Below, in pieces: positions 7,471 through 16,404 of a stretch of 35,187 bases of DNA. The stretch spans positions 1-35,187 of the forward strand of contig JAUXUN010000013.1 in NCBI GenBank assembly GCA_030680855.1, given 5' to 3'. The notes below the pieces were generated by a model, which saw only the letters and a list, made by a program, of their open reading frames with translations, made no database searches and was not told the DNA's origin. The DNA comes from Aestuariivirga sp. (GTDB lineage Bacteria; Pseudomonadota; Alphaproteobacteria; Rhizobiales; Aestuariivirgaceae). How positions within the stretch are numbered: the stretch's first letter is position 1; each line of letters starts with the position of its first letter. The position numbers and the translations under genes are program-made.

Positions 7471-8602
7471 GCAGCGCATCATCAATCTCTTCGCCGCCAT
7501 CTCCGCGATTACGGTTTTCAGCTTCTCCCTGGGCCTGATGTTTCCGTTGCTCGCCCTCATCATGGAGCGCGAAGGCATCGCCTCCGACTTGATCGGCTAC
7601 AACACGGCCATGCCAACCCTGGGCATTATCGCCGCCGTGTTCACCATTCCGGCCATGGTCCGCAAATTCGGCGCCAAAGCTGCCACCATCGGCTCAGCCC
7701 TGATTACCGGTGCCATCATTCTTGCCTATCCCTTCCTGCCCATCTTTTGGTGGTGGTTTCCGCTCCGCTTCCTTCAAGGCGTTTTCGTTTCAACTCTTTT
7801 CGCCGTCAGCGAGGCCTGGGTGGTGAAATTTGCCGAGGGCGCATGGCGCTCCCGCATTCTGGCGCTTTACACCAGCATCCTGGCAGCAAGTTTCGGCGGC
7901 GGGCCTATCCTCATCAGCGTTACAGGAATTGAAACCACCCTTCCCTTCATCATCGGTGCTGCCGTTCTCTTTCTCGCAACAGTTCCGTTGTTTTTCGTGA
8001 AAGATGAAAAAATAGACGAAAGGGACGAGGCTCCCCTCTCCGTCATCGGATTTGTGAAGAAGGCCCCCATCATCATTTCGGCGGTCTGCATGTTTGCAAT
8101 CATCGATGCCGCCAATCTCGGCTTTCTGCCCATTTATGGCGTGAAGAAGGGTTTGAGCCGCGAAGTGGCGGCTCTCGCGCTTACGGCCTTCATCATGGGC
8201 AACATCATCCTGCAGTTTCCGGTGGGCTGGCTCGCCGACCATTTCAGGAAACGCTGGGTCATGGCCGGCTGCGGCGTGGTGACGGCCAGCGCCAGTGCAC
8301 TGATTCCAGCAGCGTTTGAATCATGGTTGTTCTGGCCCCTGCTCACCATTGCAGGCGCTGCTTCGGCAGGCATCTATACGGTGTCATTGGCGGAACTCGG
8401 CGAGCGCTTTTCTGGCCATGAACTGGTCACTGGCATGGCCGCCATCTCCACCACCTGGGGCGTCGGAGCATTTCTGGGCTCACTCATTGCCGGCTGGTCC
8501 ATGCAGAGCTTCGGGCCCGATGGCCTGCCCTATTCCATGGCCCTGATATTTGCTCTATTCCTCCTCGTCATGGTGACCCGAGAAGTTAGAAAAGCCCCAT
8601 GA
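7463..8602 (+). CDS. MFS transporter, second of a tandem pair
   Basis: Permease of 379 residues, a paralogue of the preceding protein. Shared features include an early SLGLMFPLLALIMEREGI segment (compare LGFTFQLLPLLMEMQHI), KFGAKAA, WFPLRF, FAVSEAW(V/I) and a late TTWGVGAFLGSLIAG (compare MWGVGGLVGPPMAG). It overlaps the first transporter by 8 bases and its stop overlaps the prmB start (ATGA), indicating one transcript. The two proteins could work as separate exporters or as a heteromer; the sequence does not decide. Substrate unknown. Confidence 0.88.
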   Translation: MDRQRIINLFAAISAITVFSFSLGLMFPLLALIMEREGIASDLIGYNTAMPTLGIIAAVFTIPAMVRKFGAKAATIGSALITGAIILAYPFLPIFWWWFPLRFLQGVFVSTLFAVSEAWVVKFAEGAWRSRILALYTSILAASFGGGPILISVTGIETTLPFIIGAAVLFLATVPLFFVKDEKIDERDEAPLSVIGFVKKAPIIISAVCMFAIIDAANLGFLPIYGVKKGLSREVAALALTAFIMGNIILQFPVGWLADHFRKRWVMAGCGVVTASASALIPAAFESWLFWPLLTIAGAASAGIYTVSLAELGERFSGHELVTGMAAISTTWGVGAFLGSLIAGWSMQSFGPDGLPYSMALIFALFLLVMVTREVRKAP

Positions 8603-9486
8603 CCACCACCCATCTCGTCACCATTCGTGACTACCTGCGCTTCGCCGTGAGCTGTTTCCGCGCCGCGAAGCTGGAGCATGGTCACGGCGCATCCAATGCC
8701 TTGGATGAGGCGGCCTTTCTCATCCTTGAATCCCTGAACCTGCCCGTGGACGACATCAACCCCTGGCTCGATGCCAAACTTCTTCCCGCCGAACGCGAAA
8801 AGCTCGCCGGCATCATTGAAGCGCGCATCACCACGCGAAAGCCCGCCGCCTATCTGACCAAGCGCACCTACATTCATGGCGTCCCCTTCTATGTCGATGA
8901 ACGCGTGATTGTGCCGAGGTCCTATATTGGAGAACTTCTGTTCAGCGGTCTCTTTGGCGGCGATGGTCACAATTTGATCAGGTATCCCGAAAAGATCATC
9001 TCCGTGCTTGATCTCTGCACCGGCTCTGGCTGCCTTGCCATTCTCGCCGCCGGTATATTTCCCAATGCCAGTATCGATGCCGTTGACCTTTCAGCCGATG
9101 CCCTTGCCGTGGCCCGCATCAATGTGAAGGATCATGATCTCGAGCAGCGAGTCACGCTTCACCAGGGTGATCTCTTCGCCCCGTTGGCCAAAATGAAATA
9201 TGATCTCATCATCACCAATCCTCCCTATGTGGCCGCAGCTGAAGTAGCTGCCTTCCCCAAGGAATACGCCCATGAACCGGTCATGGCCCATCTCGGCGGG
9301 CCTGACGGCCTTGATATCACCCGCCGCATTCTGGCCGAAGCGCCGAAACACCTGAACAAGGGCGGCGGCCTGCTCTGTGAAATCGGCACCGGCCGCGATA
9401 TCCTCGAACGTGAATTTCCGAAGCTGAAATTCTTCTGGCTGGATACGGAAGAAAGCACCGGTGAAGTCTTCTGGCTTACGTTCTGA
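8599..9486 (+). CDS. prmB: Ribosomal protein L3 glutamine N5-methyltransferase
   Basis: SAM-dependent enzyme of 295 residues that methylates a Gln side chain of ribosomal protein L3 (PrmB) and is related to the release-factor enzyme PrmC. It has an N-terminal helical domain (about 1-85), then VPRSYIGELL (105-114), which is typical of PrmB, the SAM motif DLCTGSGC (138-145) and the catalytic NPPY (207-210) that binds the Gln amide. PrmC normally has DLGTGSG and PRPDTE, so PrmB fits better. The start overlaps the stop of the second MFS gene. The 3' end overlaps the converging amidotransferase gene by 11 bases. Confidence 0.88.
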   Translation: MTTTHLVTIRDYLRFAVSCFRAAKLEHGHGASNALDEAAFLILESLNLPVDDINPWLDAKLLPAEREKLAGIIEARITTRKPAAYLTKRTYIHGVPFYVDERVIVPRSYIGELLFSGLFGGDGHNLIRYPEKIISVLDLCTGSGCLAILAAGIFPNASIDAVDLSADALAVARINVKDHDLEQRVTLHQGDLFAPLAKMKYDLIITNPPYVAAAEVAAFPKEYAHEPVMAHLGGPDGLDITRRILAEAPKHLNKGGGLLCEIGTGRDILEREFPKLKFFWLDTEESTGEVFWLTF

Positions 9487-10201
9487 GTCCGGTGGCCAGC
9501 ATCAGATTATCGTAAATCCGCCGGGTCATTCTTGCCATCTGCGGCATAAGCGGCGTGGCCTCACTGACGAGCCGGCGATAAGCGCCCGCGCCATTCTGTT
9601 TTTCCAGCGAAGCCAGATAGCCCGGCAGCGAGGACCATGTCGCCATGGACTGAGGGGTAAACTCACAGTGGAACTGCGTGCTGACGGCGTGGTCGTCAAT
9701 GGCAATGGCCTGGATGGCCGATCTGGTTGACGCGGCAAGAACCTTTGCCTCCTGCGGCGCCCGCGTCACCTCGGCCCAATGCCACTGCATGACCTTGTTG
9801 CTGCTTTCAACTCCGGCAAAAAGTCCATGCTCCTGCCCATCCGGCGTCAGCGAAATGTCAAACACACCCACTTCCGGTTCGGCAGCAAGGGCCACTTCGC
9901 CCCCCAGCGCATCGCACAGCAATTGATGGCCAAGGCAAACCCCGAAATAGGGCTTGGCCCGGTCCCACACCCATTCACGAATGGCCGCTTTCTCGGCAGC
10001 CATCCAAGTGTGCTCGTTCTCCTCCCAGGTATCCTGGGCGCCACCGAGAACAAAGAGAAAATCATAGGAAGCAAGTTTGGGAATCTCCCGCCCTTCCCAC
10101 AGACGCACCATCTCCGGCACCATGCCGTCTTCGGAAAAGAAATCCAGGAAACGCCCCGGATGGTCATAATCCATGTGCTGAAAAACAAGCGCGCGCTTCA
10201 T
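9476..10201 (-). CDS. Class I glutamine amidotransferase domain protein
   Basis: Stand-alone type 1 GATase of 241 residues, cytosolic. The nucleophile elbow GVCLGHQLL places Cys89, and the other triad members are His178 and Glu180 in FHCEFTP. The family consensus there is HPE; Pro is replaced by Cys, but the catalytic His and Glu remain. Proteins of this type (GuaA-like, without a synthetase domain) release ammonia from glutamine or act as gamma-glutamyl hydrolases; the substrate is unknown. Upstream on the same strand lies RNase T2, only 7 bases away, so they may be co-transcribed. Confidence 0.87.
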   Translation of the reverse strand: MKRALVFQHMDYDHPGRFLDFFSEDGMVPEMVRLWEGREIPKLASYDFLFVLGGAQDTWEENEHTWMAAEKAAIREWVWDRAKPYFGVCLGHQLLCDALGGEVALAAEPEVGVFDISLTPDGQEHGLFAGVESSNKVMQWHWAEVTRAPQEAKVLAASTRSAIQAIAIDDHAVSTQFHCEFTPQSMATWSSLPGYLASLEKQNGAGAYRRLVSEATPLMPQMARMTRRIYDNLMLATGLRT

Positions 10202-10208
10202 TCAAACC

Positions 10209-10916
10209 CTATCTCACCGGAAGCAGCACGAGGGACTTGGCCCTGCACTGCCTCGCTTCGTTTATGCCGCAGGAAATAAAACTGCCCGCCTTGTTAACAC
10301 AAACGCGAAGCTCCGAAAGGCGCGCCTGACCTGTCGCATTGCCGCATTGCACCGACAACATATCCGCCGTCAAAGCCACGTTCGATTTCACAAAATCCGT
10401 CACCAGTTGCTCAGGCGTTACCATGACGGGAGCCTGCGGGGAAAGATAGCGCGCCGGAATCCGCAACCTCCCAAACGTCGTTTCCACCTTGTCGAAATAA
10501 ACCTCCTGCGAAAGTCCGGAGCAGCTCCCATGTTTTTTCCACTGATGGATAATGAGTTTTTTGGACGGCATGACATCCATCACGCCATCGATCAGCCCCT
10601 GCGGGATCCAGTTTTCCCTTGTCCTGCAGAACTCCGGCCAGCCCTTGGTGTATTGCGGCCAGAGCCCATGGACCACAAAAGCAAAGCGGCGGCCCGGCGC
10701 ACATTGCTGGTGGTCATTCCGGCCCGCCTCCCCGGCGCAATAGCTGGGCGACCAGGAAAGCGCCAAAACGTAGTAGTCGAACTGGCCCGGCACCGGCCCT
10801 TTAGCGGCAGCGCCCGTAAGGCCGAAACTCGCGATAAACAGAAGAAGGGCTATTTTGCCGGAGGCAAGGATTGCGCGAAATGCGTTGGCGGAGAACTTGA
10901 GCGCGATTCGGGGCAT
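10209..10916 (-). CDS. Secreted ribonuclease, RNase T2 family
   Basis: Endoribonuclease of 235 residues that should act in the periplasm. A hydrophobic signal segment (KIALLLFIASFGLTGAAA) covers about residues 21-38. DYYVLALSWSPSYC starts the T2 fold. Active-site segment 1 is FVVHGLWPQ (His83). Segment 2 is HQWKKHGSC (His124, Lys128, His129). The Glu that normally follows the first His of segment 2 is Gln125 here. I prefer the ATG at 10916; a TTG 21 bases upstream would give a longer form. Several cysteines (60, 72, 97, 132) fit the usual disulfides. The stop is 7 bases before the GATase start. Confidence 0.87.
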   Translation of the reverse strand: MPRIALKFSANAFRAILASGKIALLLFIASFGLTGAAAKGPVPGQFDYYVLALSWSPSYCAGEAGRNDHQQCAPGRRFAFVVHGLWPQYTKGWPEFCRTRENWIPQGLIDGVMDVMPSKKLIIHQWKKHGSCSGLSQEVYFDKVETTFGRLRIPARYLSPQAPVMVTPEQLVTDFVKSNVALTADMLSVQCGNATGQARLSELRVCVNKAGSFISCGINEARQCRAKSLVLLPVR

Positions 10917-11161
10917 ACCGGGGCGACTATCTTCCAAGACGGGTTATTGAGGTTCATCTCGCAGCGGGCCAGCTTGCCATAGAGACACAAGACCTGTCCT
11001 TGCTCATACTGTTGGTCATTGGCGCGGCAATAACAATCCTTGTGGGCTTGGTCAGCGGCAAAGGCATTGCCCCCAATGAATGGCACGACGAGCGCGATAT
11101 GCAGAAACCTTATCCCATTGCCCCCAGTCTAGCCCATTGCCGGGCGGACGGAAAGCCCAGG

Positions 11162-11374
11162 TCAGATGAGCTGCAGTTCAATCGCCTGGGGCCCCCGGCC
11201 CTGGGCGTCGTCCTGAACGTCAAAGCTGATCTTTGTGCCCTCATTCAGCTCCGGAATTCCGGACTTCTGTACCGCTGTAATATGGACAAAAATGTCCTTG
11301 CCGCCCTCGTCGGGAGTGACAAAGCCATATCCTTTGGCCTGATTGAAAAATTTTACCGTGCCGTTCCTGCGCAT
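11162..11374 (-). CDS. Cold-shock protein (CspA family)
   Basis: Single cold-shock domain of 70 residues, the standard length for the family, which binds single-stranded RNA or DNA and melts RNA structure. Both RNA-binding motifs are present: KGYGFV and DIFVHI. The start MRRNGTVKFFNQ is typical. A gggag ribosome site and a T-rich stretch lie directly upstream of the ATG. It is transcribed away from the DUF922 gene across about 150 bases that should hold both promoters. About 245 bases without a recognisable gene separate it from RNase T2 downstream. Confidence 0.93.
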   Translation of the reverse strand: MRRNGTVKFFNQAKGYGFVTPDEGGKDIFVHITAVQKSGIPELNEGTKISFDVQDDAQGRGPQAIELQLI

Positions 11375-11523
11375 GAAAAAAAGGCTCCCACCCTAATCAC
11401 CGTCCGGCCCGAATATGCGTCACGGAGGGTTTTGCAGCAAGGGGTCTGTGAAAGCGTCGTTTGTCACTTGATTTTTGCCCGTCCTTCTCGCAAGTTGGGA
11501 CGCTTGTCCTTGGGGAGGCTCAG

Positions 11524-12147
11524 TTGAACAAAAGAGCAGTGCTTGTTTTAGGTTCAGTTCTGGCAACCAGTTTCATCGGCGGAAGCGCGCTCTGCAAGCC
11601 ACATCAGACAACCAAATACACCTATTACACGATCTCCGGAAACACCCCGGCGGCAATTTACAGCACCCTCGTCAAGCGGGGCCCCCGCGTCGGCGGCGTC
11701 AAGGCCTACGCCGCGACAACCGCCGTGTCGTCACAGTCAGGCCAACTGACACCAGGCAAGTTCTGCAGCCTGGAGGATTACCGGTTCAAAATCGACTTCA
11801 CCATCAAGCTGCCCAGGCTGAAGAATGAGGCGGCCCTGAAGGGTGCCACCAGATCCGACTGGAAGAAGTTTTCAAGCTTTCTCAAATCCCACGAGGAAAC
11901 CCACCGCAGCATCTGGCTGGCCTGCGCCTCCACCCTGGAAGCCAAGGTCAAGGCCATTCAGACAACCTCATGCGCCGAACTGAATGAGAGATCCACCAAG
12001 CTGTGGGAACAGATGCGGGTGTCCTGCTCCAAGAAGCAGGATGCCTTTGATGCGGCCGAGCAGGCCCGCCTGTTGCGTCATCCGTTCGTAAGACTGGTCA
12101 TGTCGCAGGGGGCAAGAACCTCGACGGCGCTGGCGATTCCAAAATAG
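11524..12147 (+). CDS. Secreted DUF922-type putative zinc protease
   Basis: Exported protein of 207 residues. I place the start at the TTG at 11524: ggagg at 11514-11518 is 5 bases upstream, and translation then opens with a signal peptide (KRAVLVLGSVLATSFIGGSAL). The mature protein has the early YTYYTISGNTPAAIYSTL, then FKIDFTIKLPRL, and HEETH at residues 123-127, which fits the HExxH zinc-binding motif of the DUF922 family (putative secreted Zn-dependent proteases). Four cysteines after the signal (24, 81, 134, 156) could form disulfides. Protease activity is inferred from the motif only. The gene converges on mtnP with an 8-base gap. Confidence 0.78.
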   Translation: MNKRAVLVLGSVLATSFIGGSALCKPHQTTKYTYYTISGNTPAAIYSTLVKRGPRVGGVKAYAATTAVSSQSGQLTPGKFCSLEDYRFKIDFTIKLPRLKNEAALKGATRSDWKKFSSFLKSHEETHRSIWLACASTLEAKVKAIQTTSCAELNERSTKLWEQMRVSCSKKQDAFDAAEQARLLRHPFVRLVMSQGARTSTALAIPK

Positions 12148-12155
12148 AGTTTCCG

Positions 12156-13022
12156 TCAAAGAACGCGCGCCGCGATTGCCTCCAGCTTTTTCATCAGAAT
12201 CGGATCGCGATGGTCCTTTGCCGTCATGAGGGCATGCTCAAGGGCCCGGTCCGACCCGATGGGGCAAGGCGGATGCTGCCTTGGAAAATCCTTCGCCAAC
12301 CGCAAAATCAACGCCTTTGCATGGCCGGCGTTTGCCCTCAGGACTTCAACGACTTTGGCAACGTCGACCGTTCCATGGTCCTTGTGCCAGGAGTCGTAGT
12401 CCGTCACCATCGCCACCGTGCAGTAACAAATCTCGGCTTCCCTTGCGAGCTTGGCCTCCGGCATGTTCGTCATGCCAATGACACTGGCGCTCCATGATCT
12501 GTAGAGCCATGATTCAGCGAGGGTTGAAAACTGCGGCCCCTCCATCACCACATAGGTGCCGCCCTTTGTGAAGGGCAGGTTTTCCGCCGTTAGAGCCGCC
12601 GCCACGCTCTCCTGCAGCAAGGGAGAAATAGGATGGGAAAATGGCACATGGCCAACACATCCTGTTCCAAAGAATGATTTCTCCCGCGCGACAGTCCGGT
12701 CAATAAACTGGTCAACCAGCACGAACATGCCAGGCGGCAAGTCTTCTTTCAGGGAGCCCACCGCCGACAATGATACAATATCGGTGACGCCCAGCCGCTT
12801 CATGGCATCGATATTGGCCCGGTAATCTATGGAGGTGGGCGAATAGACGTGGCCCCTGCCATGGCGCGGCAGAAACACGACCGGCAAACCATGCAGCTCG
12901 CCGCAGCGCAGTTGGTCCGATGGCAGGCCCCACGGGCTCTCCACCGTTTTCCATTCCGCCTTTTCAAGCGGCAGGTCATAAACTCCGGAACCGCCGATTA
13001 TTCCCAACACGGACTTGCTCAT
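12156..13022 (-). CDS. mtnP: S-methyl-5'-thioadenosine phosphorylase
   Basis: Methionine-salvage enzyme of 288 residues that splits methylthioadenosine with phosphate into adenine and methylthioribose-1-phosphate. Family 2 nucleoside phosphorylase features are clear: IIGGSGVYD at the N-terminus, LPRHGRGH (phosphate contacts), SLSAVGSL, the segment YVVMEGPQFST, and the substrate pocket SVIGMTNMPEAKLAREAEICY followed by VTDYDSW. The adenine product can be recycled by apt, which lies 4 kb away. The gene follows petC on the same strand but is separated from it by a terminator. Confidence 0.95.
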   Translation of the reverse strand: MSKSVLGIIGGSGVYDLPLEKAEWKTVESPWGLPSDQLRCGELHGLPVVFLPRHGRGHVYSPTSIDYRANIDAMKRLGVTDIVSLSAVGSLKEDLPPGMFVLVDQFIDRTVAREKSFFGTGCVGHVPFSHPISPLLQESVAAALTAENLPFTKGGTYVVMEGPQFSTLAESWLYRSWSASVIGMTNMPEAKLAREAEICYCTVAMVTDYDSWHKDHGTVDVAKVVEVLRANAGHAKALILRLAKDFPRQHPPCPIGSDRALEHALMTAKDHRDPILMKKLEAIAARVL

Positions 13023-13036
13023 GTCGTTACCTCAAA

Positions 13037-13063
13037 CAAAAAGGCCCGGCGCAATGCCGGGCC
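13037..13063 (-). terminator. Rho-independent terminator of the petABC operon
   Basis: On the minus strand an 8-bp perfect GC stem (ggcccggc / gccgggcc, 13043-13050 and 13056-13063) with a 5-base loop is followed by a run of five T. It starts 27 bases after the petC stop and ends before the mtnP start, so it should end petABC transcripts and insulate mtnP. Confidence 0.88.
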
Positions 13064-13089
13064 ATTTATTTATTACATTTCGGTGACAA

Positions 13090-13914
13090 TCAATGCTGGT
13101 CGGCCCAAACCTTCTTCTTCACGAAATAAAGAAGCAGGGCAAGAACCGCCAGATAGATCAGAACCATGAAGCCAAGGCTCTTGCGCTCTTCCATCTTGGG
13201 TTCCGCCGTCCAAGCCAGGAAGGCTGATACATCGCGTGCCATGTCATCAACCTTGTTGGGTGCGCCATCATCAAAGTCCACCTGGCCATCGACCAGGGGC
13301 GATGCCATCGCAATGAAGTGTCCATTGGCAAAATAAGGGTTGTAGCTCTTGCCTTCCGGCATTTCCGCCTTGATTTCTTCCGACGGTTCTTCATAGCCCG
13401 TCAGAATGGAATAGACATATTGCGGGCCGCCGATGCCATTGGCGAGCTGATTGAAGGTTCCATACCAGCCCGGACGGAATTTGGTGATCAGCGAGAGGTC
13501 CGGCGGAAGGGCGCCACCATTTGCAGCAGCTGCCGCCTGCTCGTTGGCAAAGGGCGCTGGAAAACGGTCGGAAGGCAATCCCGGCCGGTCAAACATTTCG
13601 CCGTCATTTCCCGGCCCGTCATTCACTGTAAATGTTGCAGCCAGTGCCTTGACCTGCTCGATGCTGAAACCCGGCCCGCCAAGTTCGCTCAAATTGCGGA
13701 ATGAAACGAGCTTCATGGCATGGCAGTTTGCGCACACTTCCTTGTAAACCTTGTAGCCGCGCTGCAGTTGGCCCTTGTCAAACGTGCCAAAGGGCCCCTC
13801 AAACGAATAGGAAATGGCCTTGGCATCCTTCTGGCCCTCGGCGGCGGAAGCAGCGCCGGCAAGAAGCAGAAGGCTGGCGGTTGCGGATGCGAGTGTCTTG
13901 AGCATTTTTTTCAT
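13090..13914 (-). CDS. petC: Cytochrome c1 of the bc1 complex
   Basis: Membrane-anchored c-type cytochrome of complex III, 274 residues, passing electrons from the Rieske centre to soluble cytochrome c. The ATG at 13914 is preferred, since gggga sits just upstream; a TTG four codons earlier is also in frame. A signal peptide covers about residues 1-24. The haem site is CANCH (Cys61, Cys64, His65) and the axial Met203 lies in HFIAMASPL. A C-terminal transmembrane helix (about 249-265, VLIYLAVLALLLYFV) ends in a basic tail. It is encoded as a separate gene, unlike the cytochrome b-c1 fusion (fbcH) of Bradyrhizobium. The start is 17 bases after the petB stop. Confidence 0.95.
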   Translation of the reverse strand: MKKMLKTLASATASLLLLAGAASAAEGQKDAKAISYSFEGPFGTFDKGQLQRGYKVYKEVCANCHAMKLVSFRNLSELGGPGFSIEQVKALAATFTVNDGPGNDGEMFDRPGLPSDRFPAPFANEQAAAAANGGALPPDLSLITKFRPGWYGTFNQLANGIGGPQYVYSILTGYEEPSEEIKAEMPEGKSYNPYFANGHFIAMASPLVDGQVDFDDGAPNKVDDMARDVSAFLAWTAEPKMEERKSLGFMVLIYLAVLALLLYFVKKKVWADQH

Positions 13915-13931
13915 CTTTTTCCCCAAATCAC

Positions 13932-15173
13932 TCAGCCGGCGCCAACGGCTTTTTTCTTCGCCAACACCGAATCCGAAATGGACGGCGGCAATGGCTTCGG
14001 GCTCTCCAGCAGACCAAGCAAAGGCAGGATCACCAGGAAGTGGATAAAGTAGTAGGCCGTAAGGATGCGCGCCCAGAATACATAACCTCCCTCAGCAGGT
14101 TTGGAGCCAAGATATCCCAGGCCGATGCAAACCAGGACAAAGACCCAGAAGAACTGCTTGAAAATGGGCCGGTAGGTCCCGGAACGCACCCGTGACGTAT
14201 CCAGCCATGGCAGCACGAAGAGGATCAGAATTGAGCCAAACATCGCAATTACGCCAAGCAGCTTGTCAGGGATGGCACGCAGAATTGCGTAGAACGGCAA
14301 ATAGTACCATTCGGGAACAATGTGCGCCGGTGTGACCAATGGGTTGGCCGGCAGATAATTGATGGCGTGGCCGAGATAGTTCGGCGCGAAGAATGTGAAC
14401 GCCGCAAACAGGATGAAGAAGACCACAATCGCGAAACCATCTTTCATCGTATAGTAAGGATGGAAAGGCACCGTATCCTGCGAGCCCCTGACGTTGACAC
14501 CCGTCGGATTGCCATTGCCCGGCACGTGCAGCGCCCAGATATGGAGGCCCACAAGGCCCGCCAGAACAAAGGGCAGAAGGTAATGCAGCGAGAAGAAGCG
14601 GTTCAATGTCGGATTATCAACCGAGTAGCCGCCCCACAGCCATGTCGTCACCGATTCGCCCACAAAGGGAATCGCCGAGAACAGGTTGGTGATGACCTTG
14701 GCGCCCCAGAAACTCATCTGGCCCCAGGGCAAGACGTAGCCCATGAACGCTGTGGCCATCATCACGAGATAGATCAGCACGCCGATCATCCACAGAACTT
14801 CGCGCGGCGCCTTGTAGGAACCGTAATACATGCCGCGGAACATATGGACATACACGGCAATGAAGAACATCGACGCGCCGTTCGCATGCAGGTAGCGCAG
14901 CAGCCAGCCGTAATTCACGTCACGCATGATGTGCTCAACCGAGTCGAATGCCATGTCGACATGGGCCGTATAGTGCATCGCCAGCACAATGCCGGTGATG
15001 AGCTGGGCCACCAGCATGATGGCCAGAATGCCACCGAAGGTCCACCAATAGTTAAGATTTCTCGGCGTTGGAAAGTCCATTATCTGGCCCTGAACCAACT
15101 CCATGACCGGAAGCCGCTCGTGCATCCATTTGCCAAAGGCGCTCTTCGGTTTGTACTTTGACGGACCACTCAT
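13932..15173 (-). CDS. petB: Cytochrome b of the bc1 complex
   Basis: Core membrane subunit of ubiquinol-cytochrome c reductase, 413 residues with about eight transmembrane helices. The four haem ligands are visible as two pairs spaced by 14: His96/His110 and His197/His211. The Qo-site motif PEWY lies at 287-290 ([19 protein letters not shown]). The C-terminal part contains FVLPWLDTS, as in other proteobacterial cytochromes b. It lies between petA (14-base gap) and petC in the standard order. Confidence 0.97.
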   Translation of the reverse strand: MSGPSKYKPKSAFGKWMHERLPVMELVQGQIMDFPTPRNLNYWWTFGGILAIMLVAQLITGIVLAMHYTAHVDMAFDSVEHIMRDVNYGWLLRYLHANGASMFFIAVYVHMFRGMYYGSYKAPREVLWMIGVLIYLVMMATAFMGYVLPWGQMSFWGAKVITNLFSAIPFVGESVTTWLWGGYSVDNPTLNRFFSLHYLLPFVLAGLVGLHIWALHVPGNGNPTGVNVRGSQDTVPFHPYYTMKDGFAIVVFFILFAAFTFFAPNYLGHAINYLPANPLVTPAHIVPEWYYLPFYAILRAIPDKLLGVIAMFGSILILFVLPWLDTSRVRSGTYRPIFKQFFWVFVLVCIGLGYLGSKPAEGGYVFWARILTAYYFIHFLVILPLLGLLESPKPLPPSISDSVLAKKKAVGAG

Positions 15174-15187
15174 AAATCTTGCCCCAA

Positions 15188-15775
15188 TTAACCGATGAGA
15201 ATTTTTGTGTCGGAGAGATATTCATACTTTGGTACGAAAAGATTTTCCGGGGCCGGACCTTTGCGAATACGTCCTGCCGTATCATAGTGCGAACCATGGC
15301 ACGGGCAGAACCAGCCGCCCAATTTTGCATGGCCTTCCACCACTCCGTAGTCGCCTTGATTGCCGAACGGAACGCAACCCAGGTGGGTACAAACCCCCAT
15401 CATGACCAGATAATTTTCCTTGCCGCCCACGACCCGGTTTGCATCGGTGGCCGGGTCGCCGTCCTTCACATTGGCGCTGCGGGCGACCGGGTCTACAAGC
15501 TCTTCAAGCTTTACCGCCTTCGCCTGTTCAATTTCCTTGGCGGTGCGGTGGCGGACAAAGACCGGGTTTCCTCGCCACTTCAACGTAATCTCCTGGCCCT
15601 CGGCGATCGGTGCCAGATCGACTTCAATGGTCGCCAGTGCCAGAACCGAGGCATCCGGGTTCATCTGGCTGATGAAGGGCCAGGCCGTAAGGGCTGCCCC
15701 GACTGTCGCCACCGCTCCGGTGGCAATGAATAGAAAATCCCGCCGATTTACATCCGCATGTACCGCTGTGGACAC
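15188..15775 (-). CDS. petA: Rieske iron-sulfur subunit of the bc1 complex
   Basis: Periplasm-facing [2Fe-2S] subunit of complex III, 195 residues. The start is taken as the GTG at 15775, with gaggg upstream; a longer frame to 15910 would put 45 non-conserved residues before the signal. The [19 protein letters not shown] segment is a twin-arginine signal that stays as a membrane anchor. Cluster ligands are in CTHLGC (Cys129, His131, Cys134) and CPCHGSHYD (Cys157, Cys159, His160). It is the first gene of petABC; the roughly 165 bases between it and divergent trmL should hold the operon promoter. Confidence 0.95.
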   Translation of the reverse strand: MSTAVHADVNRRDFLFIATGAVATVGAALTAWPFISQMNPDASVLALATIEVDLAPIAEGQEITLKWRGNPVFVRHRTAKEIEQAKAVKLEELVDPVARSANVKDGDPATDANRVVGGKENYLVMMGVCTHLGCVPFGNQGDYGVVEGHAKLGGWFCPCHGSHYDTAGRIRKGPAPENLFVPKYEYLSDTKILIG

Positions 15776-15940
15776 GTTGTTGTTCCCTCGTGTTGCCGCT
15801 GGCGCCCAAGGAGGAAACCCCCATTTGGCATATAAACTCTGGCGGTTTTGGCATTGGTGGCGAAAGTTGTCTAGCCATGAGTTGTCGCAGCGCTGCGCCG
15901 CTTTGATCATCCCTGCAACATTGGCTAAAACTCCAGAATC

Positions 15941-16399
15941 ATGATCGAAATTGCCCTCTTCCAGCCCGACATTGCTCCCAATGCCGCAACCATTATCCGC
16001 ATGGCCGCCTGCCTCGGCCTGAATGTCACGATTATCGAGCCTGCGGGCTTCGCCTGGACTGATTCTTCCTTCAAACGGGCCGGATTGGATTATCTCGACC
16101 GCGCAGCTGTCCGGAGATCCCCATCCTGGCAGGCCTTCCGCGCGGAAACCCAGGGGCGGAGGCTCGTCCTGCTCTCAACCAAGGCGGCGCTCCCCTATTT
16201 CCAGTTTGGATTTACCGGGATGGATATCATCCTGATGGGACAGGAGAGTGCGGGCGTGCCGCCGGAAGTCCATGAGGCGGTGGAAGCCCGCATCCTGATC
16301 CCCATGAAGCCGGGTGAACGCTCCCTCAATGTCAGCCTCGCCTGCGCCATGGTGACCGGTGAGGCGCTGCGCCAAACCGCTGGCTTTCCCGCGTCCTGA
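15941..16399 (+). CDS. trmL: tRNA (cytidine(34)-2'-O)-methyltransferase
   Basis: SPOUT-class RNA methyltransferase of 152 residues that 2'-O-methylates the wobble base of leucine tRNAs. It opens with [25 protein letters not shown], as TrmL does, and carries the SAM-binding trefoil-knot segments [11 protein letters not shown] (about 95-105) and [19 protein letters not shown]. It is short enough to be the knot domain alone, typical for TrmL. It begins a plus-strand set trmL-hemF-apt, divergent from petA; hemF starts 5 bases after its stop. Confidence 0.93.
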   Translation: MIEIALFQPDIAPNAATIIRMAACLGLNVTIIEPAGFAWTDSSFKRAGLDYLDRAAVRRSPSWQAFRAETQGRRLVLLSTKAALPYFQFGFTGMDIILMGQESAGVPPEVHEAVEARILIPMKPGERSLNVSLACAMVTGEALRQTAGFPAS

Positions 16400-16404
16400 G
16401 CCTT

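Noticed and set aside
11000-11527. 175-codon plus-strand frame over the cold-shock gene
   Set aside because: Antisense to a clear cold-shock domain; the start region lacks a ribosome site.
14322-15161. 279-codon plus-strand frame
   Set aside because: Shadow of petB; the minus-strand product is unmistakable cytochrome b.
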